Source of the DNA: JASHPR01 sp963844655 | GTDB lineage: Bacteria; Actinomycetota; Actinomycetes; Streptosporangiales; Streptosporangiaceae | Reading direction: 5' to 3' | Length of the DNA stretch: 64,000 nucleotides | Assembly (NCBI GenBank): GCA_963844655.1 | Contig: CAWJPA010000001.1 | Span: 496,001 to 560,000, forward strand | Shown: positions 58,243-64,000 of the stretch, piece by piece | Layout: each line of letters starts with the position of its first letter | Numbering within the stretch: position 1 is the stretch's first letter | Made by a program: the position numbers and the translations under genes | Notes under the pieces: generated by a model | Databases searched by the model: none | What the model was told of the DNA's origin: nothing | Seen by the model: only the letters and a program-made list of their open reading frames with translations

Positions 58243-58848
58243 TCAGGCGTTCACGTTCCGGCCGAGCAAGGCGACGAGCCGGTCGATCGCCGAGGCGTCG
58301 TCGGGCACGGGCTGCGGCGGCGCGAACGGAGTGCGGCCCGCCGGGATGTCGCCGAGCTTGCGGCGGCTGAACGCGAGTTCCTGCTCGGCGAGATCCTCCG
58401 GAAACTCGGCGTGCTGCCCGGTGGCGCGGGCCAAGTCCCAGCCGTGCACGAGCACCTCGGTGATGCGCAGGTGCAGCGCGGCGATGCCGGGTACCGGGCC
58501 GATCGGCACGGTGTGGACCCGGTCGAGCACGCCCGGCTGGCGGAACGCCGCGAGCAGGGCGACCGCGGAGTCGCGGTAGGCCTCCACCAGCCCGCCATCC
58601 GGGGGCGAGCCGTCCGCCGAGCCACCGGCGGGTGCCTCCGGCGGGGTGCTGCCAGGCGCTTGCGCCGGCGCGCCACTCAGGATGCGCACGAACGCGTGGT
58701 TACTGGTCACCATGTGCCCGACCAGGTCACGCACGGTCCACTCCGGGCACGGCGTCGGTGCGGACCACTGCTCGTCGCGCACCGCAGTGATCACATGCTC
58801 GGTGGCGTCGAGCGCGGTGGCGAGCTGGTCCACCGGGTCTGAAGTCAT
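58243..58848 (-). CDS. TIGR03086-type (DinB/maleylpyruvate isomerase-like) protein
   Basis: 201 residues. It opens with Asp-Pro-Val-Asp-Gln-Leu and has Trp-x-x-Pro-Thr-Pro-Cys-Pro-Glu-Trp-Thr-Val-Arg-Asp-Leu-Val-Gly-His-Met, then Glu-Val-Leu-Val-His-Gly-Trp-Asp-Leu-Ala. The two His residues and a Glu are the metal site of the mycothiol-dependent isomerase/DinB fold. It probably binds a metal and a thiol, in detoxification. A Pro/Gly-rich insertion lies near residue 70. Confidence 0.85.
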   Translation of the reverse strand: MTSDPVDQLATALDATEHVITAVRDEQWSAPTPCPEWTVRDLVGHMVTSNHAFVRILSGAPAQAPGSTPPEAPAGGSADGSPPDGGLVEAYRDSAVALLAAFRQPGVLDRVHTVPIGPVPGIAALHLRITEVLVHGWDLARATGQHAEFPEDLAEQELAFSRRKLGDIPAGRTPFAPPQPVPDDASAIDRLVALLGRNVNA

Positions 58849-58866
58849 CGGCTTGCTCCCGAGTTG

Positions 58867-59183
58867 CTGAGCGATCTACTTCAGCAAGATATAGCCGGGC
58901 TCATCGAGTGGACGGAACTCCCGCCGCCGGCCGGGTCCTCGGTGTACCAGCTGACCGACGCCGGCCAGGCGCTGGAACCGGCTGCAGCACTCGCGAGGGC
59001 GGCGCTGACGACCCGGACGCCGTGATCACCACGGACGTAGCCACGCTGAACGCCCTGCTCCTCGAGGGGCTCCCGCCCCCGGCGGCGCTCGCCGACGGCC
59101 GGGCCGAGGTCGCCGGGGACCGAGCCGCCCTGGACCGCTTCACCGCCATGTTCGCCCTCCGCCCCTCCGTGTCACACCACTAG
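58867..59183 (+). pseudogene. Remnant of an HxlR-SCP2 regulator
   Basis: One frame (58867-59026) reads as the wing and last helix of an HxlR winged helix (Tyr-Gln-Leu-Thr-Asp-Ala-Gly-Gln-Ala-Leu-Glu-Pro). A second frame, ending at 59183, reads as the end of an SCP2 sterol-binding domain (Ala-Val-Ile-Thr-Thr-Asp-Val-Ala-Thr-Leu-Asn-Ala-Leu). The N-terminal helix-turn-helix and most of the SCP2 domain are missing and the frames differ. This is a decayed gene with an internal deletion. Confidence 0.7.
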
Positions 59184-59198
59184 CTGCCACCCCCGAAC

Positions 59199-59285
59199 GC
59201 CCTCTCTTTCATGATCCGGTAGCGAAACCTGCTGTATCTGCGGGTTTCGCTACCGGATCATGAAACCGGGCCGAAGTGAGAGGGC
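59199..59285. repeat. 87-bp nested inverted repeat with perfect 23-bp arms
   Basis: Arms 59207-59229 and 59243-59265 are perfect inverted copies around a 13-base loop. An outer eight-base pair, GCCCTCTC (59199-59206) and GAGAGGGC (59278-59285), encloses them. It separates the HxlR remnant from the convergent zinc-finger gene. It may be a bidirectional terminator, but its perfection and nested form also fit a small palindromic mobile element. Confidence 0.75.
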
Positions 59286-59317
59286 TGACGGGGTGACGAC
59301 CGTGCGGATGACACCAC

Positions 59318-60412
59318 TCAGGGTGCGGAACTGATGAGCCCGGTGGCCGCGGCCTGGCGGCGGACCCAGGAGGCGGGCTGGCCGCACTCGGCGGCGATCG
59401 CCTGCCAGGTCCAGCCCGCGGCCCGGCGCTCGGTGAGGTAGTCGCCGATGCAGACGAAGCCGAGACCCGCGGCCACCCCGGCCGCGCGCTGACTGGCCGC
59501 GTGCCGTTTGGCCGCGTGCGCGGTCATGTCCAGCCCGTGGCGGCGCAGCGCCGAGCCGACCGCGTGGTGGGAGAGGCCGACCTCGGCGGCGATGGCGCTG
59601 ACGGTCCTGTGCTGCACCGTGTGGCGGTCGCGCAGGTACCCGGCCACATCGGTGAAGCCGAGCCGGCGCACGGCGGGCAGCCACCGCGCGTCCCACTGGC
59701 CGGAACGCCGGGGGGCCACGGCGGCGGCCGCCTCCGGGTCCACGTCGGCGAGGTGGCGCGACAGCCAGTCCTTGTGCAGCCCGGCCTCGCGGCTGATCGT
59801 GGCCAGGCTCGCGCCCTGGCCCACCCGGGTCAGCACGAAGGTTCTGATATCGGGGTAGCCCGCCCGGCTGGCCACGTCCGCGGCGATCCCGGCCAGCCGC
59901 CGCCGGGCGCGCTCCGCGTTGGCCCGGGCGATGACGTCAGGCGGGATCGAGGCCAGCGCCTGCAGGGACTTCCGCCGCCGCTGCTCCGGGATGGGCCGGC
60001 CCCGGGCCGCCGCGGCGGCGTCGCGGGTCAGCGCGCCGGAACGCGCTCGCTGCCGCCCCGCTGCGCTGCCCTCCCTGATCGAGGCGTCGAAGACCAGGCG
60101 GGCGGCGAACGCGGCCGCCCTGAGCTTGCGGGTCTGCGGGCTCTCCAGGGACTGGCCCCGCTCCAGCCCGAACGCCTCGCAGTAGGCCTCCTTGGTCCAG
60201 CCGTGCGCCTTGAGGTGCGCGGTGACCGAGCGCAGCGACCGGCCGCACAGATGACAGGTGACCAGCGTGTCATTGACCACGGCGACCTCGCCGATCGGCG
60301 CGTAGTACGCCGTGCCGTCGGCCAGAACGCCCGCGACCGGGCGGATCCCGCCTGATCGCCGGGTGGCCGACCGCCGGGATGCGGCGGCCGGGCTGATCAT
60401 CTCGATGGACAT
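59318..60412 (-). CDS. Ros/MucR-like zinc-finger protein with three helix-turn-helix repeats
   Basis: 364 residues. A C2H2-type finger Cys53-x2-Cys56...His66-x3-His70, followed by Glu-Ala-Tyr-Cys-Glu-Ala-Phe-Gly-Leu, is like Ros/MucR regulators. After a basic linker (95-185) come three homologous units (about 186-220, 252-293, 318-359). Each has Gly-(Tyr/Phe)-x-x-(Ile/Val), a Tyr-Leu-x-x-Arg-like step and a helix-turn-helix with Ile-(Ala/Ser)-x-Glu. It probably binds an extended DNA site. GGGAG precedes the ATG at 60412. Divergent from a PadR gene across a palindrome. Confidence 0.72.
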   Translation of the reverse strand: MSIEMISPAAASRRSATRRSGGIRPVAGVLADGTAYYAPIGEVAVVNDTLVTCHLCGRSLRSVTAHLKAHGWTKEAYCEAFGLERGQSLESPQTRKLRAAAFAARLVFDASIREGSAAGRQRARSGALTRDAAAAARGRPIPEQRRRKSLQALASIPPDVIARANAERARRRLAGIAADVASRAGYPDIRTFVLTRVGQGASLATISREAGLHKDWLSRHLADVDPEAAAAVAPRRSGQWDARWLPAVRRLGFTDVAGYLRDRHTVQHRTVSAIAAEVGLSHHAVGSALRRHGLDMTAHAAKRHAASQRAAGVAAGLGFVCIGDYLTERRAAGWTWQAIAAECGQPASWVRRQAAATGLISSAP

Positions 60413-60445
60413 GACCGGTCTCCCGCTGGGAGCTGCTGGCACCAC

Positions 60446-60466
60446 AGTAGTCACACTGAGACTACT
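60446..60466. promoter_or_regulatory. 21-bp operator palindrome between divergent regulators
   Basis: AGTAGTC and GACTACT are perfect seven-base arms around ACACTGA. The site lies 34 bases from the zinc-finger start and 66 from the PadR start. Either protein could use it to control both genes. Confidence 0.6.
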
Positions 60467-60531
60467 CAGATGCTGGTCATTGGGGAAGGGAGGTGCTGGC
60501 CGGCGGCGGTAGACCCTCGTAGCCTTTGGAC

Positions 60532-61086
60532 ATGCCCGAACAGGAGGAGCGGTCGCTGTCACTGGCCGAGTGGCTGGTGCTGTGCCTGGTCTGCGAGAAG
60601 CCCAGGCACGGGTTTGACATCGCCAGGGTCCTCGGCCGCGAGGGCGCCATGGGCCAGGTCTGGCGGGTGCCCAAGCCCGTGGTGTACCGGGCGCTGCAGC
60701 GGCTCGAGCAGCTCGGGCTGGTGCACGGCGGCGAGCAGCAGCCCTCCAGCCAGGGGCCGGTCCGCTCGCTGGTCGACGCGACCCCGGCCGGGCGGGACGC
60801 GGCCACGGACTGGCTGACCAGGCCGGTCGAGCACACCAGGGACGTGCGGTCCGAGCTGCTGATGAAGCTCGCGCTGCTGGACAGGTCCGGTGCGGATCCG
60901 CGGCCGCTGCTCGACGCGCAGCGTGAGCAGCTGCTCCCGGTCGCCGACGCGCTGCACGACCGGCTCGGCGCCGCCCACGGGTTCGACCGGGCGCTGCTGC
61001 TATGGCGTTATGAGACGGTATCGGCGACCGTCCGGTTCCTGGACGCGCTGCGCGAGCAGGCTGCGGCCGAGGCGCCGGCGCGCTGA
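60532..61086 (+). CDS. PadR-family transcriptional regulator
   Basis: 184 residues. The winged helix has Leu-Ala-Glu-Trp-Leu-Val-Leu-Cys-Leu-Val, Pro-Arg-His-Gly-Phe-Asp-Ile-Ala and Val-Tyr-Arg-Ala-Leu-Gln-Arg-Leu-Glu-Gln-Leu-Gly-Leu-Val. The C-terminal half is the dimerising helical PadR domain. The ATG at 60532 is preferred over a TTG at 60526. The DNA ligase gene follows after 43 bases in the same direction and may be under its control. Confidence 0.85.
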   Translation: MPEQEERSLSLAEWLVLCLVCEKPRHGFDIARVLGREGAMGQVWRVPKPVVYRALQRLEQLGLVHGGEQQPSSQGPVRSLVDATPAGRDAATDWLTRPVEHTRDVRSELLMKLALLDRSGADPRPLLDAQREQLLPVADALHDRLGAAHGFDRALLLWRYETVSATVRFLDALREQAAAEAPAR

Positions 61087-61129
61087 GCTGGGCTAACGGG
61101 CCGGGGCGCGGGGTAGGCAAGCGGGGGTG

Positions 61130-62113
61130 ATGCGTACGGGGTCGCAGGGACAGGCGGGCCGGATGCGGCCGATGCTGGCCACGACCGCCGGCCTCCCGCC
61201 CGACGACGGTACCTGGGCCTACGAGATGAAGTGGGACGGCCTGCGCGCGATCGCCGAGATCGACCACGGCAGCCTGCAGCTGTGGTCACGCACCGGCCGC
61301 GACATCACCGGCGGCTACCCGGAGCTGCAGGAGCTGGCGGCCGCCGCCGGGGTGGGCCAGGCCGTGCTCGACGGCGAGATAGTGGCCTTCGGCGGCGAGG
61401 CCTGGCCGAGCTTCGAGGCGCTGCAGCAGCGGATGAACATCTCCGCGCCGGCCCAGGTCCGGGCGCTGATGGCCACCGTGCCCGTCACCTACCTCACGTT
61501 CGACCTGCTGTCCCTGGACGGCCAGTCGCTGCTTGACCAGCCGTACACCGCGCGCCGCGCGCTGCTGGAACGGCTGGAGCTGAACGGCCGCCACTGGCAG
61601 ACGCCGCCGTCGTTCACCGAGGCCGCGGGCACGGACGTGCTGGAGGTCTCCAAGCAGCATGGCCTGGAAGGTGTGGTGGCCAAGCGGCTGCAGTCGCGTT
61701 ATGAGCCAGGGAAACGGACCTCCGCCTGGCGCAAGATCAAGAACGTGCGCCGGCAGGAGGCCGTGGTCGGGGGCTGGAAGCCGGGCGCGGGCGGCCGGGT
61801 CGGGCAGATCGGGTCGCTGCTGATCGGGGTGCAGGGCCCGGGCGGGCTGCAGTACGCCGGGCACGTCGGCACCGGGTTTACCCAGAAGGCGCTGGCCATG
61901 CTGGGGGAGAGGCTGGCGCCGCTGCGCCGGGGCACGTCCCCGTTCGCCACGCCGATCCCGCCCGAGCACGCCCGCGCGGCCGTCTGGGCGGAACCGCTGC
62001 TGGTGGTCGAGGTGGAGTTCGCGCTCTGGACCAACGAGGGGCGGATGCGTGCCGCCTCGTACAAGGGGCTGCGCTCCGACAAGGACCCGGCCGAGGTCAT
62101 CCGTGAGCCCTGA
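61130..62113 (+). CDS. ATP-dependent DNA ligase (LigC/LigD ligase-domain type)
   Basis: 327 residues, complete. Motif I Tyr-Glu-Met-Lys-Trp-Asp-Gly has the adenylated Lys. Leu-Asp-Gly-Glu-Ile-Val (motif III region), Glu-Gly-Val-Val-Ala-Lys-Arg (IV) and Ala-Trp-Arg-Lys-Ile-Lys (V) follow, then an OB-fold. This is the stand-alone ligase of bacterial non-homologous end joining. The gene directly overlaps the remnant of a LigD polymerase gene, so the pair was once an end-joining operon. Ku is not in the window. Confidence 0.9.
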   Translation: MRTGSQGQAGRMRPMLATTAGLPPDDGTWAYEMKWDGLRAIAEIDHGSLQLWSRTGRDITGGYPELQELAAAAGVGQAVLDGEIVAFGGEAWPSFEALQQRMNISAPAQVRALMATVPVTYLTFDLLSLDGQSLLDQPYTARRALLERLELNGRHWQTPPSFTEAAGTDVLEVSKQHGLEGVVAKRLQSRYEPGKRTSAWRKIKNVRRQEAVVGGWKPGAGGRVGQIGSLLIGVQGPGGLQYAGHVGTGFTQKALAMLGERLAPLRRGTSPFATPIPPEHARAAVWAEPLLVVEVEFALWTNEGRMRAASYKGLRSDKDPAEVIREP

Positions 62114-62341
62114 GGCCGCGAAGGTGCCGGTCACGGTCGAAGGCCGGACGCTGGTGCTGTCCGGCCGCTGCTCACCGGCCTCGGGCTGAACCCGCTGGCC
62201 AAGACCTCGGGCGGCAAGGGGATGCAGCTGCTCGCCGCCATCTCCGGCCTCACCTCCGGTCAGGCCAGCGACCTGGCCCGGTCTCTGGCCGAACATCTGG
62301 AACGCAATAATCCCGGCCGGGTCGTGTCCCGCATGGCCTGA
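62103..62341 (+). pseudogene. Remnant of a LigD-type polymerase/primase gene
   Basis: A GTG at 62103, overlapping the ligase stop, starts the usual N-terminus (Val-Thr-Val-Glu-Gly-Arg-Thr-Leu-Val-Leu-Ser). After about 20 codons the sequence jumps, in another frame, to the middle of the polymerase domain (Leu-Ala-Lys-Thr-Ser-Gly-Gly-Lys-Gly-Met-Gln). It then runs to Val-Val-Ser-Arg-Met-Ala and a TGA. The catalytic Asp region and the C-terminus are gone. A clean internal deletion plus truncation explains it. Confidence 0.8.
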
Positions 62342-62373
62342 CTCGCCGCAGCCCGCGCGGCGGTTTGCCTCTC

Positions 62374-62395
62374 TATACTGAACGCCGATGTTCAG
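62374..62395 (+). promoter_or_regulatory. Promoter -10 with overlapping operator dyad
   Basis: TATACT (62374-62379) resembles a -10 element. CTGAAC and GTTCAG form perfect six-base arms around GCCGAT, overlapping its end, 30 bases before the methyltransferase start. A repressor bound here would block transcription. No matching -35 is evident. Confidence 0.5.
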
Positions 62396-62425
62396 GATAT
62401 GGGGCGGGTTGCAGCACGGAGGAAG

Positions 62426-63226
62426 ATGAGCGTCATGGCGGAACCCGGGGACGCGGGTGCACTGGCCCTGCGCAGGCGTATCTCCCGGGCGCACTACGCC
62501 ACGCTGGGCGAGCTGTTCGACCCGACGACGTTCCGGCACCTGGACCGGCTTGGGCCCCGGGCCGGGTGGCGCTGCTGGGAGGTCGGCGCGGGCGGGCCGA
62601 CGGTGCCGGCCTGGCTGGCCGGCCGGGCCGGGCCCACCGGGCAGGTGCTCGCCACCGACATCGACATCTCCGCGCTGCAGGACGCGCCGGAGCCGGGGTT
62701 CGAGATCCTCAGGCATGACGTCTCGGCGGAACCGGCCCCGCTGTCCGGCCTGGACCTGGTGCACGCGCGCCTGGTGCTGATGCACGTGGCCGACCGCGCC
62801 GCGGCGCTCACGGCGATGACCGGCGCGCTGCGCCCGGGCGGCTGGCTGCTGGCCGAGGAAGCGGACCTGTCACTGCAGCCGCTGGCCTGCCCCGATGAGG
62901 CCGGCCCGGCCGAGCGGCTGGCCAACAGGCTCCGGCGAATCGCGACCGAGTCACGCGGCGACAACCTGGCCTTCGGCCGGACCCTGCCCCGGCTGCTGCG
63001 GGCCGCGGGCCTGACCGAGGTCGGGGCCGACGCCCACTTCCCGGTCGCGGGCGCCGCGTCCGCGCGGCTGCAGCAGACGATGATCGAGCGCCAGCGGGAG
63101 CGCCTGATCGGGGCGGGCCTGGTCACCGCGGCCGAGATCGACCAGCACCTGGCGGACATCGCCGCGGGCCGGCTCGACGTGGCCACGTTCACCGTGGTGT
63201 CGGCCTGGGGCCGGAAGGCACCATGA
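62426..63226 (+). CDS. SAM-dependent methyltransferase
   Basis: 266 residues. The class I motif I reads Trp-Glu-Val-Gly-Ala-Gly-Gly-Pro-Thr-Val, followed by Leu-Ala-Thr-Asp-Ile-Asp for the ribose-binding acid. Later come Leu-Val-His-Ala-Arg-Leu-Val-Leu-Met-His-Val and Leu-Arg-Pro-Gly-Gly-Trp-Leu-Leu-Ala-Glu-Glu. The substrate is probably a small molecule. GGAGG lies three bases before the ATG at 62426; an ATG at 62435 is also possible. Its stop overlaps the exporter start by four bases (ATGA), which suggests a product that is methylated and exported. Confidence 0.85.
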   Translation: MSVMAEPGDAGALALRRRISRAHYATLGELFDPTTFRHLDRLGPRAGWRCWEVGAGGPTVPAWLAGRAGPTGQVLATDIDISALQDAPEPGFEILRHDVSAEPAPLSGLDLVHARLVLMHVADRAAALTAMTGALRPGGWLLAEEADLSLQPLACPDEAGPAERLANRLRRIATESRGDNLAFGRTLPRLLRAAGLTEVGADAHFPVAGAASARLQQTMIERQRERLIGAGLVTAAEIDQHLADIAAGRLDVATFTVVSAWGRKAP

Positions 63227-64000
63227 CCGGCCGGCCGGACGGCCCGCCCCGGGAGCGGCGGTTCTGGGGGCTGCTGTGGCAGCGCAACTTCCGGCTGCTG
63301 TGGATCGGCGAGACCGTCAGCCAGGTCGGTAACGCCATGGCCGTGGTCGGGGTGCCGCTGATCGCCGTCCTCGTGCTGCACGCCAGCACGTTCGAGGTCG
63401 GTGTGCTCACCGCGTCCGCCTGGCTGCCGTGGCTGGTTATCGGCCTGCCCGCGGGCGCCTGGGTCGACCGCTGGCCGGCCCGCCAGGTGATGATCACGTG
63501 TGACGTGATCTCCGCGGTGGTGTACGCCAGCGTGCCGGCTGCCGCCTGGGCCGGTGCCCTGACCACCGGCTGGCTGATCGCCGTCCAGCTGGTGGCCGGG
63601 GCGTCCAGCGTCCTGTTCATGACCGCCTACCAGGTCTACCTGCCGTCCCTGGTGACGCCGGGGGAGCTGATCGAGGGCAACACCAAGATGCAGGGCAGCG
63701 CGTCCGCGGCGGCGTTCGCCGGTCCGGGCCTGGCCGGGCTGACGGCCCAGCTGCTCGGCGCCACCACGGCCCTGCTCGGCAACGCCATCAGCTTCGTGGT
63801 GTCGGCCGCGTGCCTGCTCGGCACCCGCCCCGGCGGCCTGGTGCCGCCGCCCCGGCCGGCGCCAGGCCAGAGCACACGACGCCGGATCGCGCGGCGCAGG
63901 CCGGTGCGGCGCCCGACCACGCTGCGCCGCGAGATCGCCGACGGCACGCTGCTGGTGATGCGCGACGCGTACCTGCGGGTGCTGAGCGTGTACGGGGCCG
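63223..64000 (+). CDS. MFS transporter (exporter type), 3' end outside window
   Basis: The first 259 residues are visible. A cytoplasmic N-terminus with Trp-Gln-Arg-Asn-Phe-Arg-Leu-Leu-Trp-Ile-Gly-Glu precedes helices from about residue 27. The conserved Gly-Ala-Trp-Val-Asp-Arg-Trp-Pro-Ala-Arg loop between helices 2 and 3 and a basic central loop follow. It resembles the MFS_3/EntS-like exporters. Translation is coupled to the methyltransferase gene. Confidence 0.87.
   Translation, partial: MTGRPDGPPRERRFWGLLWQRNFRLLWIGETVSQVGNAMAVVGVPLIAVLVLHASTFEVGVLTASAWLPWLVIGLPAGAWVDRWPARQVMITCDVISAVVYASVPAAAWAGALTTGWLIAVQLVAGASSVLFMTAYQVYLPSLVTPGELIEGNTKMQGSASAAAFAGPGLAGLTAQLLGATTALLGNAISFVVSAACLLGTRPGGLVPPPRPAPGQSTRRRIARRRPVRRPTTLRREIADGTLLVMRDAYLRVLSVYGA

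Noticed and set aside
62399..64000. Start of a secondary-metabolite cluster
   Set aside because: A methyltransferase coupled to an exporter is compatible, but no biosynthetic core enzyme is visible before the window ends.
1..64000. tRNA, rRNA and riboswitch genes
   Set aside because: Reading both strands I found no tRNA-like arms with a GTTCGA-type loop, no rRNA segments and no recognisable riboswitch core. A covariance-model scan would settle this.

Overview
This window is very GC-rich, with strongly GC-biased third codon positions, GTG and TTG starts, and families typical of Actinomycetota: an F420-type oxidoreductase fold, a TIGR03620 luciferase-like oxidoreductase, GAF-ANTAR, DUF6893 and DUF6457 small proteins, TIGR03086 and HxlR-SCP2 proteins. 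It looks like a chromosomal stretch of a filamentous-type actinobacterium, perhaps near Streptosporangiales. I cannot place it to genus from sequence alone. No rRNA, tRNA or CRISPR array was recognised.

Layout. 0-7.4 kb: the end of an HNH nuclease gene, small actinobacterial proteins, a serine hydrolase, an S9 peptidase, a TetR regulator and a GAF-ANTAR regulator. 7.4-11.1 kb is an eroded accessory patch: a decayed SigJ-type sigma factor gene, a long inverted repeat, a short ORF, and a complete IS481-family element inserted exactly at the stop codon of an oxidoreductase gene. 12.1-20.7 kb is a divergent catabolic block around an Lrp/AsnC regulator. One side has an aminotransferase, cupin, SDR and class II glutamine amidotransferase. 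The other has a glutamine-synthetase-like ligase, a Dabb protein and an amino-acid permease, with a convergent P1-family peptidase. It reads like a gamma-glutamylation route for an amine or amino acid. 20.7-28.3 kb: FAD monooxygenase, UDP-sugar dehydrogenase, a divergent NDK, PAP2 phosphatase, arylamine N-acetyltransferase, LLM oxidoreductase and small proteins.

28.3-32.3 kb: a ROK regulator, a YhfX-type PLP protein and an APC permease form a tight cassette. 32.3-35.4 kb: membrane proteins. 35.4-41.1 kb: SDR, NCS1 permease, cysteine hydrolase and a frameshifted ADP-ribosylglycohydrolase-PfkB fusion, with a GntR regulator. 41.2-51.5 kb: alpha-hydroxy-acid oxidase, a frameshifted hydrolase, two AlkZ-like DNA glycosylase paralogues, amidohydrolase, regulators, and an ECF sigma factor fused to a zinc-binding motif, a membrane helix and a Pro/Thr-rich tail.

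51.5-62.3 kb is rich in DNA-break repair genes. A minus-strand operon encodes a HerA-like ATPase, SbcD (Mre11), SbcC (Rad50) and a NurA-like nuclease, the gene set known from archaeal end resection. About 3 kb further on come a zinc-finger protein with three HTH repeats, a PadR regulator, an intact LigD-type ATP-dependent ligase and the remnant of its polymerase partner. The window ends in a methyltransferase and a truncated MFS exporter gene.

The strongest leads are the bacterial HerA-Mre11-Rad50-NurA operon with its unusual ATPase P-loop, the IS481 element that takes its transposase stop codon from the target duplication, and the gamma-glutamyl catabolic block.
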